From assembly GCF_000730285.1 (NCBI RefSeq), contig NZ_CP007174.1, positions 1,550,001 to 1,614,000 of the forward strand: a stretch of DNA of 64,000 nucleotides, written 5' to 3'. The stretch's first letter is position 1. Every line of letters starts with the position of its first letter. Shown here in pieces: positions 6,826 to 15,023 of this stretch. The translations under genes and the position numbers were made by a program. Source of the stretch: Candidatus Nitrososphaera evergladensis SR1. GTDB taxonomy: Archaea > Thermoproteota > Nitrososphaeria > Nitrososphaerales > Nitrososphaeraceae. Under the pieces are notes generated by a model, which saw only the letters and a program-made list of their open reading frames with translations, searched no databases and was not told the DNA's origin.

Positions 6826-7742
6826 TCTAAGGAAATAGACAACCCTTCGTAGAACCGGGCACGTCCTCCGTTCACTCTAGCTTGTCTTCTCTTGAAGCCC
6901 ATAGGATTTAGGACGTTGCCAACTCTATCCTCATCAATAGGAGCCAGATTGTTCTTGGCACACCACTTGTTTAGTTCATCCACAAAAGTTGTAGTCTGCA
7001 CTCTCCTACCAAAACCTACTGTACAGCAAGCAGCAATGAACTTGTTAATGTTCTCTTTATGATCTTCCATGTAACTATGACTGATCTTCTTCGATTCCTT
7101 CTCCTCCGGTAGAGTTTCGCCGAAGCACTGCAATACTTTAAGCAGCTCGGCTTTCGATACCTCAACAACTCCAAAATTAGGCATCATCATACCGCATTTG
7201 TTACGTCCGTATGCGGCTTCATACTTATCCCACTCGACTGTGAATGAAGGTAAGACGGGGACGTAGTGCCCATTGCCATATAACGTTGCTGTCTTTCCTA
7301 GTTCGATAGTAGGAATACCATTTGGAAACTCTTCTCGCTTGTACTTCAAAAGCCTCCCGCCTCCACGAGCCAATATTTCTGAGCTCTTCTTTAATTTCGT
7401 CAAGAGGTCCTCAGAAAGTGGCAGTTTTGGCAACTCCCGCCTGTCCATAGACAGTAACACATGATTCCCCGGCGATCCCGTTGCAATGGCAAGGTTAGGA
7501 TAGAATCCCTTGGCATATCTTGAGCCTTTGACGAACGGGTCCGGATCATAATCTCTAGTCTGCCAATCTCTATCCACAGGAAGCAATCCTCTTTTACTCT
7601 TAGACATGGATTTGTCTAAAGGGGATCGTAGAGGAATGATTGCCAGTTCATACTTGCCCCAAAGTTCTTCCGCCTTGGCGTGGAACTCCGCCTCATCCAC
7701 GTTCACTCCCTTGATTTTTCTTTTATCAAGCTCCTCATTCAT
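6795..7742 (-). CDS. PrimPol/AEP-like replication protein of an integrated element, catalytic residues altered
   Basis: 315 residues. Residues about 75-185 follow the N-terminal layout of bifunctional primase-polymerases: NLAIATGSPGNHVLLSMD, then ARGGGRLLKYK, then TATLYGNGHYVPVLPS. The usual D-h-D of motif I reads S-M-D and the motif II His reads Leu, so catalysis may be lost. The C-terminal third (TFVDELNKWCAKNN...VGNVLNPMGFKRR...GGRARFYEGL) resembles the winged helix that follows primases or D5-type helicases. No helicase domain. The inverted-repeat array overlaps its 3' end, suggesting it binds there. Last gene of a three-gene ATGA-coupled operon. Confidence 0.65.
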   Translation of the reverse strand: MNEELDKRKIKGVNVDEAEFHAKAEELWGKYELAIIPLRSPLDKSMSKSKRGLLPVDRDWQTRDYDPDPFVKGSRYAKGFYPNLAIATGSPGNHVLLSMDRRELPKLPLSEDLLTKLKKSSEILARGGGRLLKYKREEFPNGIPTIELGKTATLYGNGHYVPVLPSFTVEWDKYEAAYGRNKCGMMMPNFGVVEVSKAELLKVLQCFGETLPEEKESKKISHSYMEDHKENINKFIAACCTVGFGRRVQTTTFVDELNKWCAKNNLAPIDEDRVGNVLNPMGFKRRQARVNGGRARFYEGLSISLDVTSVTTGMA

Positions 7743-8086
7743 ACAGGACCATACTCCTTAATTCTGCATTCGACCATCGGAACACCGCACTCGTCTTCGC
7801 TCCATCTTGTAGAGTCTACTATCAATCCTACGTCTTGGCAGACTTGGTAGAAGTCAGCTCTGGGATCATCAGAGTTGTACATGACTGCCTTCAGCTTGTT
7901 GTATCTAACGGTGATTTTTGTCCATCTACTGTAGAATACTATTTTCTTGCCGCCTCGGCAAGCCACGACTATGCCATACCATTGTATCTCTGTTTGGCCC
8001 TTGCTGTCGGATTTACCTTTTATATCATTGTCTGTACTTTTTATGCTGTAGTCAGGTCCGTTGGATGTGGTCTCTTGGCTGGTCAC
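7739..8086 (-). CDS. Hypothetical protein of the replication operon
   Basis: 115 residues. A polar Ser/Thr/Lys N-terminus (about 1-33) is followed by a beta-rich core (WYGIVVACRGGKKIVFYSR...ITVRYNKLKAVMYNSDD) and an acidic end. Four-base ATGA overlaps join it to both neighbours, so translation is coupled to the PrimPol-like protein. A nucleic-acid-binding accessory such as an SSB-like fold is possible but not shown. Confidence 0.6.
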   Translation of the reverse strand: MTSQETTSNGPDYSIKSTDNDIKGKSDSKGQTEIQWYGIVVACRGGKKIVFYSRWTKITVRYNKLKAVMYNSDDPRADFYQVCQDVGLIVDSTRWSEDECGVPMVECRIKEYGPV

Positions 8087-8265
8087 CGAGTGACTGCCTC
8101 CTTTTTATTAAATTCGGCAAGTCCCGCCATCCCGTCTACGTTTGTCTTCACATTGGTCCTGCACCTAGGGCAGGATGTCCAAAAAGGGGACCTGCCCTTG
8201 TATAGCCATTCATAGGCGCACTTACCGCAGGTAAGGCGCTTTAGCGTAGTTTGTTCACTATACAT
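8083..8265 (-). CDS. Zinc-ribbon protein heading the replication operon
   Basis: 60 residues with CGKC (about 13-16) and CPRC (about 32-35) knuckles, then a short tail. ATG 8265 sits about 31 bases from the centre of a TTAAATAT box, so the leader is very short. First gene of the operon with 7739-8086 and 6795-7742. Small zinc ribbons often accompany replication genes in archaeal elements; a DNA-binding role is inferred. Confidence 0.65.
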   Translation of the reverse strand: MYSEQTTLKRLTCGKCAYEWLYKGRSPFWTSCPRCRTNVKTNVDGMAGLAEFNKKEAVTR

Positions 8266-8286
8266 TCTACATAATAAAAAAGAAAT

Positions 8287-8306
8287 ATGATATTTAAGGG
8301 TAGTAC
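8287..8306 (-). promoter_or_regulatory. Element-type promoter, copy 2
   Basis: On the minus strand GTACTACCC-TTAAATATCAT, 19 of 20 bases identical to 6475-6494. It drives the replication operon. The conserved bases extend beyond a TATA box on the upstream side (GTACTA), which suggests an operator or strong BRE. Confidence 0.55.
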
Positions 8307-8542
8307 TGTTTATATAACACCATTATAAGGTTTGCTACCTAAAGATTGGTAGATACCGATAAGGTGGTTACAATACGGCGACTGTCTATGCTTTCATCCA
8401 AAACTAGCCTTTAATATCATAACACACCCACAGAAGTTGGCAAGCCAGAAAAAGGAGCGAACCATGCAAGCGAGCTAGCCATTAGGATGGGTGAACCAAC
8501 TTAGTAAGCGAAAACATCTTGGAGGGACCCTTCCCTCCCATT
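8307..8542. other. Intergenic stretch with a GC hairpin
   Basis: No gene seen. GGAGGGA-CCCT-TCCCTCC at 8521-8538 is a seven-bp hairpin immediately past the stop of the gene at 8543, a possible terminator or mRNA end. A small GGTAG/CTACC symmetry lies near 8327-8350. Confidence 0.4.
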
Positions 8543-8716
8543 TTACAACTTTTGCAAAGCGTTCAGCACAGAATTAATCAAAAGAACCTGATCGGTCATA
8601 ATTGCCCGTTTCTTTAGAATCCTGCTCTTCAGCGTCTTGCGATAGCCGTCAGAATAAGCTTGTATGTTACCTTTCTTCAGGTCCTTCAAAAACTGCTCCT
8701 CCTTAGGGCTTAACAC
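8543..8716 (-). CDS. 57-residue leaderless basic protein
   Basis: GTG 8716 lies about 27 bases after TTTTATATACTA, indicating a leaderless mRNA. The product (MLSPKEEQFLKDLKKGN...YRKTLKSRILKKRA) is all helical and basic, and SPKE-EQFLKDL resembles the start of small archaeal DNA-binding or sigma-like helix-turn-helix proteins. No family is assigned. It diverges from the membrane-protein gene at 8827. Confidence 0.5.
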   Translation of the reverse strand: MLSPKEEQFLKDLKKGNIQAYSDGYRKTLKSRILKKRAIMTDQVLLINSVLNALQKL

Positions 8717-8826
8717 GATATATCGTAATTTCTTGATTTAGTATATAAAAGTACCTATCAATAGCTGATTTACGTAAGCTGGTTAGCTGAGATCATATTA
8801 TATACTAGATTACGGTATTCTGTAAT

Positions 8827-9039
8827 ATGAATAACGCAACAAACAACGCAAACAAAATAACCGCAAGCAAAGTCGTCGCAGCCGTCGCAACTGGAGCCCT
8901 GATTTTTGGAACAGCCTACGGGGCAGCCACACTCCACACGCCGTTGGGTGCACCGATCCTGACAGCTTCAGTATTCTCATTGGGGCTGCTAATGGGAACG
9001 ACTTTCAAGGGCAAGCGCAAGGCTGAGGTGACTGCTTAA
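8827..9039 (+). CDS. Small double-membrane-helix protein, candidate virion or envelope protein
   Basis: 70 residues. A polar Asn-rich start is followed by two hydrophobic helices, about 16-36 (VVAAVATGALIFGTAYGA) and 43-59 (PILTASVFSLGLLMGTTF), and a basic end (KGKRK). This size and layout matches major capsid proteins of spindle-shaped archaeal viruses, though sequence identity cannot be judged. TTATATACT about 25 bases upstream suggests a leaderless transcript. First of three plus-strand genes packed to 9432. Confidence 0.6.
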   Translation: MNNATNNANKITASKVVAAVATGALIFGTAYGAATLHTPLGAPILTASVFSLGLLMGTTFKGKRKAEVTA

Positions 9040-9040
9040 C

Positions 9041-9202
9041 ATGGCCGCCACCCTCCAACACCGGGAGCATGGTATCGTTGAAATGGGGTGCGTGCTGGCT
9101 GAGGTCCACAGGTCCCCGTTCGGCCGAGACTTGCTCCACAATGCCATGCACCAGATGGGCCTAAAGTGCGATATGTGTGATGAGCATGAGGGCTCAGCCT
9201 AG
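9041..9202 (+). CDS. 53-residue His/Cys-containing protein
   Basis: ATG 9041 begins two bases after the preceding stop, so it belongs to the same transcript. The product has several His residues and a C-terminal CDMCDEH that could bind metal. No family. Codon use (GC-rich) matches the neighbouring small membrane proteins. Function unknown. Confidence 0.5.
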   Translation: MAATLQHREHGIVEMGCVLAEVHRSPFGRDLLHNAMHQMGLKCDMCDEHEGSA

Positions 9203-9213
9203 CCCCACTTTTT

Positions 9214-9432
9214 ATGGTGATAGCAATGGCAAAAATAATTGGTCTCGGTAAATTCATTGTGGCAGGCGTCTGCGTCGCAGTATGGCTTAACGGTTTCGCC
9301 AGCCTCTACCAATCATGGTCAGACGCCGGCATCAGCGCTGCAATGTGGCTAGGCGGGGCATCAGTCTGTCTGTATTGGGCTATGCGTGATCGCAGGAAGG
9401 CAAAGGCGAGCTCACAACAACCCCTTCCATAG
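9214..9432 (+). CDS. Second small double-membrane-helix protein
   Basis: 72 residues. Hydrophobic segments at about 8-30 (GLGKFIVAGVCVAVWLNGFA) and 38-57 (GISAAMWLGGASVCLYWAM), separated by a short SLYQSWSD turn, then a basic-polar tail (RDRRKAKASSQQ). Layout parallels the gene at 8827. Its end overlaps the convergent 1200-residue gene by 21 bases. An envelope or capsid role is inferred from size, topology and context only. Confidence 0.6.
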   Translation: MVIAMAKIIGLGKFIVAGVCVAVWLNGFASLYQSWSDAGISAAMWLGGASVCLYWAMRDRRKAKASSQQPLP

Positions 9433-12400
9433 ACCTTTCTTCTTTCCTTTTGATTTTCCAGCCTTTACCTGTTTCTGACCGCCTTCCTGAATATCAAAGG
9501 CACCGGCTCCGAACAGAATATTTCTTACGCCTCTTTGCTTAAACGAACTGACTCCGGCTCCCTTGCTCCCTTGACTGGCCGCCACACCGCCCGGCATGAA
9601 TGTTGGAATTGCGATAGGTGGCACCTTCCGACTAGTGGGTGGACTTCTCGGAGGCCTGCCCGTGGTTGTATCAAGCCTGAAGTTTAGATCTGTAATAGTC
9701 CCCTGATCTAAGCGGGAACCTGTTGAGGTGATGTTTCTAGGAGTTGTGAAGATATCCGTCTTCGCTCCACTTCTCGACCCGGTGCCGTGGGAAAATGGAT
9801 TGGCAACATCCAGCCCTCCTCTCTGTGGCTTAATGTTGAATGGATTTGATGTTTCAGTCAGACTGCCAGGGTTAACTAGGCTCTCTGTCCTTCTACTTTC
9901 TCTACTCTTTAGCCCCAAGCTCTCACCCGGATAGCGAACATACTCGGTTGTTTCATTTGTGACAGTTCTTTTCTTATTGACCCTTTCTACACCAGTAGCT
10001 CCTTTGAATCCTAGCAGGCCGGCGTTTGCGTAACCTGCCGCATTACCGCCTAATCCTAGACTCCTACCCGCCTGTTTTGCAGACTGCTCGGCATCAAATA
10101 TCGTGTTTTTCACACTCGCAAAGCTCGGAGCTTCCTTGGCACTACTAACCTCAATCAACTTACCGCCATTTGTCTTTGGAAGTTCTGCCGATGGTGTTCT
10201 GGCCGGTTCAACATCAAACTTGAATGGTGTGCTCGGCTTCTTTGTCCTTGCCTCATCACTAACAGCCTTGGATCTTTTTGTATCCTCTTTGACAAACTTG
10301 CTGACCTTATTAAGATCAAACTCCACATCAGTGGCCACTTGTTCCTTCATCAGTTTTATCGCCTTGCCGCCTTTGGTTATGAAATAGTTTCCGGATAACG
10401 GGTCCAGTCCTTCAGAATCTCTTGCAAGGTCATAGCCGGCTAGTCTGGAAAGTCTGGCACTAGGCAAAGCTGGATTTTGCTCCAAGTTATAAACATCTGT
10501 GGTACTGCTTGCTATCAGGTTAGAGGACTTGGGAGCGTTCTGGACCTTTGGGAACATGACATCCGCCGGCGCTCCTCCTTTCGCCGGATTAATTCTTCCC
10601 TTTCCGCCTACCTTATAGAAAAATTCGCTTGCGTGTTGCAGTGCGCCTAATGCGTCGGCCCTCTTGATGCCAAAGGTTGTTGTTGTGCTGGATATTTCAC
10701 TTTGAACACCCGTTATTTTTTCCTCAATGCCAGCTATCTTTTGCAAGAGGTCGGATTTTTGGCTAGTCAAGTCAGCGAGCTCTTTCGAGCTTGCAGCATC
10801 GCCGCTATTAATGCCAAACATATCAGCAGGGTTCGATTTACTGGCAGTTGAGATCTGGTTGTCGATATCAACGACTTGTGATTGCAATCTTTCCTTTTGG
10901 TCCCTAAGGTCATCTGCCTTGGAATACAATGGCTCTAACTTTTTGGATAGTTTCTGAGACTTCATGTTAAGAGTCGGGTCGTTTTTGAAAGCATAGTTTT
11001 CAATCATCTCTTGAACCTTGGGACTATGGAAGTATGGGTTCACGCCTTGTGCCTTGATCTCCTCAGCACTTGGAGCCTTTGTTTGATTCTTTAACCACTC
11101 GGCAGTGTTTTGAACTGATGTGACAGATTTGAGGTCTTGACCGACAAGATCTGCCTTTGCTGCAAGCGGCAGTGGAGATGGATTCTGGATGATGGCTGTG
11201 TTACTCCTAGGTGAAATAATCCCAATCGGTGTACCCTCTTGCGTCACGACCTCTCTAGTTGGATTGATGGTTAACTTCTTGACACTTATGCTCTCTGGAA
11301 TATTGATGGAAGCAATAGGTGTCTCGTTCTGCATGATGCCGAGATCTATTTTCTTACCGCCTACCAATGGAATCTTTACGTTGCGACTGGCTACAGCAAC
11401 GTTCGCAAAGCGTGTAGGCTGAAGTGGCACGTCAACGACCTCACCGGTTGCCGGAATCTTGCGCTGTTCGATGGGCCTAACAGAAACGTCGCCCTCGACA
11501 CCCGCTCTTTTTGCCGCAGCCTGCGCTTCCTTCTCAACAGATCGGGTAAGTTTGAGACCGGATGCAACCTTGCTTACATCCTTTACAATCTTTACAGGAT
11601 TGCCAAATGTGGCAATGTCTGCAATGGTACCGCCAATAAACTCAACAGGCCGTTCTTGCAGTGCCTTGTATTGTTGCGCTATGGCTTCATCCCCACTGCC
11701 GAACGACAGGCCAGTTGCACTTTCGACAGACTGTTTCATGCCACTCTTTTCCAATTCCTTCACACCATAGGCAGCACCGAGCCCCACTATGCTGCCTACG
11801 GGGATGTTTTGTGCGTCGATAATTTTTTTGTCCTGCGCTGCTTTAGACGATTCGGCATAAAATGTATCGCTGCCAAAGGTCCTGCCTATACTTTCAGTAA
11901 GTGTACTGAACGCACCAAGGTCCGTGGCTGACTTGATTGCTTGTGATGCTGCGGCACTATTATTGCGAGTCCGTTCCGCTTGCGCTTTAAATCCTAGTGC
12001 ATCCTCCGCCTTGCTGATCAGATTGCCACCTAAACTCACCAGTCCTGCACCCGCAGCGCCGAATCCCTCGACGCCAAAGCGCCACACCTGCTCGGCAGCA
12101 TCTAGATTTAATTTCGCATCTTTGTATGGATCCGGAATCTCAAAGGTGCCATCATCACGAACTGCCACTGTCTTACCACCGCTAGTGAAAGTTGTGAACT
12201 TGGCTGTAGTCTTACCGGAGGAATCTTTAGTCTCTACAAGCCCTCCAAAGCCTTTGGCCTGCATGCCGCTAATCCATGCGTTATAATCTGCTTCTGCCTT
12301 TTCGTTGGCCTTGCGAGCAGCGGTGTTTTCACGTTGAGCCCCCATAAATTCAGCGTAGAACTTTTTGCTCTCCGCCACATCTACGAAGAGTGGGCTGATG

Positions 12401-13014
12401 TCACCTGTAGGAGACATTTCCACCTGTCCTGCATACTTTACCTTCCCTCCCTTTTCCTGTTCACGCACAAACTGAAGGATGTGGTCGCCCAGTGCGAGCC
12501 GGCTCACATTAACCCTTTGTGATGCCCCGTTTTGTCCTGATTGCGCTAAGGATTGACGCTGTGCGGCAAGATTCTGCGATTGGTATGCGGCATAGTTTTT
12601 TTCCAACGCTTTGTTTTCGGCCGCCTTGTCGTAGATTGGAATGCTCATAGTGCGCTTTGGTCCCTCTTCGTACCTGCTGCCGCCGCCTAATTTGCCGAAG
12701 CCGGGAGTGATGGCGACGGTATACCTATCCTCGACAGCCTGCCGGGCTTCTGGCAGAAAGTCGGAGAGATTCTGCGTTTGCCCACTAGATAGCGCCTGTT
12801 CCTGAGCTCTTCGCTGTGCTTCCAAGAATGTCTGCGTGGCCAGCGTACGTTCTGCTTCTGCCGAGACGCCACCGGTGTTTGCAGCCGGTGCCGATGCTTG
12901 CGCTGCTAGATCGGCACTGGTCAAGGTCTGACTTTGCCCTGTCTGAATAGCTTTTTTTTGCAATTCAGCATTAGCTAACTGATACTTTTTGTAATTGTCT
13001 TCCATGCTAGTCAT
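9412..13014 (-). CDS. 1200-residue element protein, structural-protein-like, unknown family
   Basis: By far the largest gene of the element. The N-terminal 200 residues are Ala/Gln/Ser-rich and helical. About 305-360 is small-residue-rich and weakly hydrophobic (VEGFGAAGAGLVSLGGNL). About 690-770 is a coiled coil (KLEPLYSKADDLRDQKERLQ and onwards). The C-terminal 250 residues are Pro/Thr/Ser/Arg-rich and low in complexity, ending in a basic tail (KAGKSKGKKKGLWKGLL). No catalytic motif is recognised. Such composition is typical of minor virion, tail or injection proteins and of secreted scaffold proteins. Starts two bases after the RHH gene stop, so the two are probably cotranscribed. Confidence 0.65.
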   Translation of the reverse strand: MTSMEDNYKKYQLANAELQKKAIQTGQSQTLTSADLAAQASAPAANTGGVSAEAERTLATQTFLEAQRRAQEQALSSGQTQNLSDFLPEARQAVEDRYTVAITPGFGKLGGGSRYEEGPKRTMSIPIYDKAAENKALEKNYAAYQSQNLAAQRQSLAQSGQNGASQRVNVSRLALGDHILQFVREQEKGGKVKYAGQVEMSPTGDISPLFVDVAESKKFYAEFMGAQRENTAARKANEKAEADYNAWISGMQAKGFGGLVETKDSSGKTTAKFTTFTSGGKTVAVRDDGTFEIPDPYKDAKLNLDAAEQVWRFGVEGFGAAGAGLVSLGGNLISKAEDALGFKAQAERTRNNSAAASQAIKSATDLGAFSTLTESIGRTFGSDTFYAESSKAAQDKKIIDAQNIPVGSIVGLGAAYGVKELEKSGMKQSVESATGLSFGSGDEAIAQQYKALQERPVEFIGGTIADIATFGNPVKIVKDVSKVASGLKLTRSVEKEAQAAAKRAGVEGDVSVRPIEQRKIPATGEVVDVPLQPTRFANVAVASRNVKIPLVGGKKIDLGIMQNETPIASINIPESISVKKLTINPTREVVTQEGTPIGIISPRSNTAIIQNPSPLPLAAKADLVGQDLKSVTSVQNTAEWLKNQTKAPSAEEIKAQGVNPYFHSPKVQEMIENYAFKNDPTLNMKSQKLSKKLEPLYSKADDLRDQKERLQSQVVDIDNQISTASKSNPADMFGINSGDAASSKELADLTSQKSDLLQKIAGIEEKITGVQSEISSTTTTFGIKRADALGALQHASEFFYKVGGKGRINPAKGGAPADVMFPKVQNAPKSSNLIASSTTDVYNLEQNPALPSARLSRLAGYDLARDSEGLDPLSGNYFITKGGKAIKLMKEQVATDVEFDLNKVSKFVKEDTKRSKAVSDEARTKKPSTPFKFDVEPARTPSAELPKTNGGKLIEVSSAKEAPSFASVKNTIFDAEQSAKQAGRSLGLGGNAAGYANAGLLGFKGATGVERVNKKRTVTNETTEYVRYPGESLGLKSRESRRTESLVNPGSLTETSNPFNIKPQRGGLDVANPFSHGTGSRSGAKTDIFTTPRNITSTGSRLDQGTITDLNFRLDTTTGRPPRSPPTSRKVPPIAIPTFMPGGVAASQGSKGAGVSSFKQRGVRNILFGAGAFDIQEGGQKQVKAGKSKGKKKGLWKGLL

Positions 13015-13016
13015 GG

Positions 13017-13148
13017 CTAGCTCCTGCCCTCCCTTATTCCGGCCAGTCTAGCTAGCAAACAATCCCAATTCTCGTACGGAAGGGCTTTTGCTCTAAGGGC
13101 CTCCTTGATCTCAGGACGGCATGATATGGTAGTAACTTTCTGACTCAT
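13017..13148 (-). CDS. 43-residue ribbon-helix-helix type regulator
   Basis: MSQKVTTISCRPEIKEALRA followed by YENWDCLLARLAGI matches the CopG/Arc-like layout: a short beta strand (VTTISC), helix, turn, helix. Dimers of such proteins bind DNA through the paired strands. It stands two bases before the 1200-residue gene and probably controls that operon. A stretch of TATA-like A/T sequence lies upstream (13150-13175). Confidence 0.6.
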   Translation of the reverse strand: MSQKVTTISCRPEIKEALRAKALPYENWDCLLARLAGIREGRS

Positions 13149-13264
13149 TACAATAAAAAATAATTAAACATAATTGGCAAGAAAGGAGGAAAGGCTAGCC
13201 TTCAAAGAATCTTCTACTAGTCGTTGCCGCCAATAAGTTCAAGAATCATGAAACACCATAACGG

Positions 13265-13372
13265 ATGATGGAGCCGTGGAAGAAGTATGCCTTTGCTTCA
13301 ATCAGCGTGGCGATAGCAATGGTGGTCCTCTTCGTTCTAGGTGTTATTTTCGTGCACAGTGGGAATGGCTAG
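13265..13372 (+). CDS. 35-residue single-pass membrane peptide
   Basis: MMEPWKKYAFASISVAIAMV continues into a long hydrophobic helix (VLFVLGVIFV) and a short HSGNG tail. Nothing else is present. A charged N-terminus and one helix is a common form of small virus or plasmid membrane proteins. An overlapping 64-codon frame (GTG 13276) has no coding character. Confidence 0.5.
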   Translation: MMEPWKKYAFASISVAIAMVVLFVLGVIFVHSGNG

Positions 13373-14011
13373 CCGTATATGCCGATGAAAGAATGCAAGA
13401 ATCAAAGAACGTTAATGCGCATTTAGCCCTATTATTAATAGAGGATGAACTTATGATCATGAAAAGTTGAATATTACCGTTACATTCTTTCACGCTTATA
13501 AGAATAGAAGTTTTTTGCAAGATCTGGTGCAGCTATACAGGTTATCAAATACGTCTGAGTGCAAACATCGGGTAGCAAAATGGCAGGCAGAGACTGCGTA
13601 AAATGGTAAGCGTAAGGGCCTCAAATGCTTATTAAAGTAAATAGGGATTCAAAAAGCAGATTTTATGTCAGCTCTTTTCATACCGAACCTTCATGTGTTC
13701 CGTAAGACTATAACACATTCTGGAGATCCTGCAAGCCATATAGAAGACTACTGATAAGAACCGTGAACGTCTAGTTGTATAAGGAGCGCCCACGCCCTTA
13801 TTACATGAATGGCAAATCCAAAACGACAATTTTCAACGACTCTTTTTTTATCAAACTGATGAGGGTTGCATATAACGCTTAACGCCTCAAAAAGAATATG
13901 TGGCATCAGCTGTAGATAGTATGTGGCTGAGGATGGTCCTGCTGCCTACGTATCGGCCCTATCTTGACCCTGCATATTAGCTGGCCATCGTCAGTCCAAA
14001 ACCAATCTGGC
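13373..14011. other. Long intergenic stretch in the element
   Basis: No convincing gene on either strand. An interrupted palindrome at 13779-13801 (ATAAGG-a-GCG-CCCA-CGC-CCTTAT) could be a terminator or protein-binding site. The rest is A/T-rich with short homopolymers and no recognised RNA gene. Confidence 0.4.
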
Positions 14012-14353
14012 TTATTGTTGCTGACCGCCATGCTCTCCCGTCTCCGGCAATAATTCCACTTTAACTGTTCGCCCACGCCAAGCTCTTGGCAGTGTGATGT
14101 GAGTACATGTGCCCGAACTCTTTACAGTCTTTACCATTGATGATGGGATGTAATGAAGGGTCTTGCGAGTTTTGATCCCACGTTCAAGATATCGAAGCAG
14201 GTCATATCTGTAGAAACCCTCTATCTTCCGCTGCCGTTCTTTGTAGGCTCGTGTAAATCTGTAACCGGGTTTGTACTGCATTAACCACTTATGATCCTCC
14301 ACCTCTTCTAGGACCTCCCTGTATTTCATTTCCGCACATGCTCCTTGGCCCAT
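14012..14353 (-). CDS. Element protein with AbrB-like/DUF2080-type C-terminus
   Basis: 113 residues. The first 70 are basic and helical (DHKWLMQYKPGYRFTRAYKE). Residues about 78-104 (VKTVKSSGTCTHITLPRAW then GRTVKVELL) match the swapped-hairpin AbrB-like fold of DUF2080 'transposon-encoded' proteins, which bind DNA as dimers. Last gene of the coupled operon 15145-14012; a 28-base overlap with the previous gene indicates translational coupling. Confidence 0.6.
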   Translation of the reverse strand: MGQGACAEMKYREVLEEVEDHKWLMQYKPGYRFTRAYKERQRKIEGFYRYDLLRYLERGIKTRKTLHYIPSSMVKTVKSSGTCTHITLPRAWRGRTVKVELLPETGEHGGQQQ

Positions 14354-14685
14354 CTAGCAGGAGCATCTTCTTCATACTTTCTTAGGAAGTCACCATAGAT
14401 GTGCATGTATTCCAAATAATCATCAGTAGTGGCGTTGTCGTCCTTGCTAAGAGGTGGAGGATTGTAGCCTAACGTCAGGATAGATGCTCGTACAAGCTGG
14501 ATCGCTTTCTTGGGATCGGTGAGCATGAACTCTGAGGATTTGCAGCCAAGCCAAAGCGCCACACTCTCTTCATCGTCGTATTTTAACCGGTATTGGTTTG
14601 CCTTAAAGTCCTCAATGTCCTCCTCGGACATGTCAAACCTTTCAATCATTTCTTTTGAGGGAGAGATATCATCGCTAGCCGTCAT
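14326..14685 (-). CDS. Acidic hypothetical protein of the element operon
   Basis: 119 residues, rich in Asp and Glu (EEDIEDFKANQYRLKYDDEE, SVALWLGC). Predicted all-helical with a conserved-looking LGYNPPPLSKDD segment. No family. It overlaps both neighbours, by four bases upstream and 28 downstream. An acidic partner for the basic proteins on either side is conceivable. Confidence 0.6.
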   Translation of the reverse strand: MTASDDISPSKEMIERFDMSEEDIEDFKANQYRLKYDDEESVALWLGCKSSEFMLTDPKKAIQLVRASILTLGYNPPPLSKDDNATTDDYLEYMHIYGDFLRKYEEDAPARWAKEHVRK

Positions 14686-15023
14686 TCGCCTTCCTCCTCC
14701 TGCTCTTCACGTTCCCTGCGCTCGTCTTCGTCTGTCCACAGCCTAACTGAGCTTACATTGCCGTGACGCTTCAAGTACTTGTCAGTTGATATCATCACAT
14801 TATCCAACTGCGCTGCGCAGTAGTCCTCCCAAGGTTTTTGATTTACAAGAATACTGACCTTCGGCGGCCGTAATGGAGGCTGCGGAATTTTTGCACCAAC
14901 TAACCTGCTTAGTGATTTTAGCAGAGTAGAAGCGGTGTAATAGTTTGTACCGCTATATGCGATCAGGAACGAGTTGTAAGTTTGATTGATTAGCATTGAG
15001 CGTAGACCGGGACCTTTCTTCAT
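14682..15023 (-). CDS. Hypothetical protein of the element operon
   Basis: 113 residues. A basic N-terminal half with LLKSLSRLVGAKIPQPPLRP, a middle segment KPWEDYCAAQLDNVMIS, and a very acidic tail (TDEDERREREEQEEEGE). ATGA overlaps (four bases) on both sides place it firmly between the RHH gene and the acidic gene. No domain recognised. Confidence 0.6.
   Translation of the reverse strand: MKKGPGLRSMLINQTYNSFLIAYSGTNYYTASTLLKSLSRLVGAKIPQPPLRPPKVSILVNQKPWEDYCAAQLDNVMISTDKYLKRHGNVSSVRLWTDEDERREREEQEEEGE

Noticed and set aside
13276-13470. 64-codon ORF from GTG 13276
   Set aside because: Overlaps the 35-residue membrane peptide, whose frame has a clear helix and better start.
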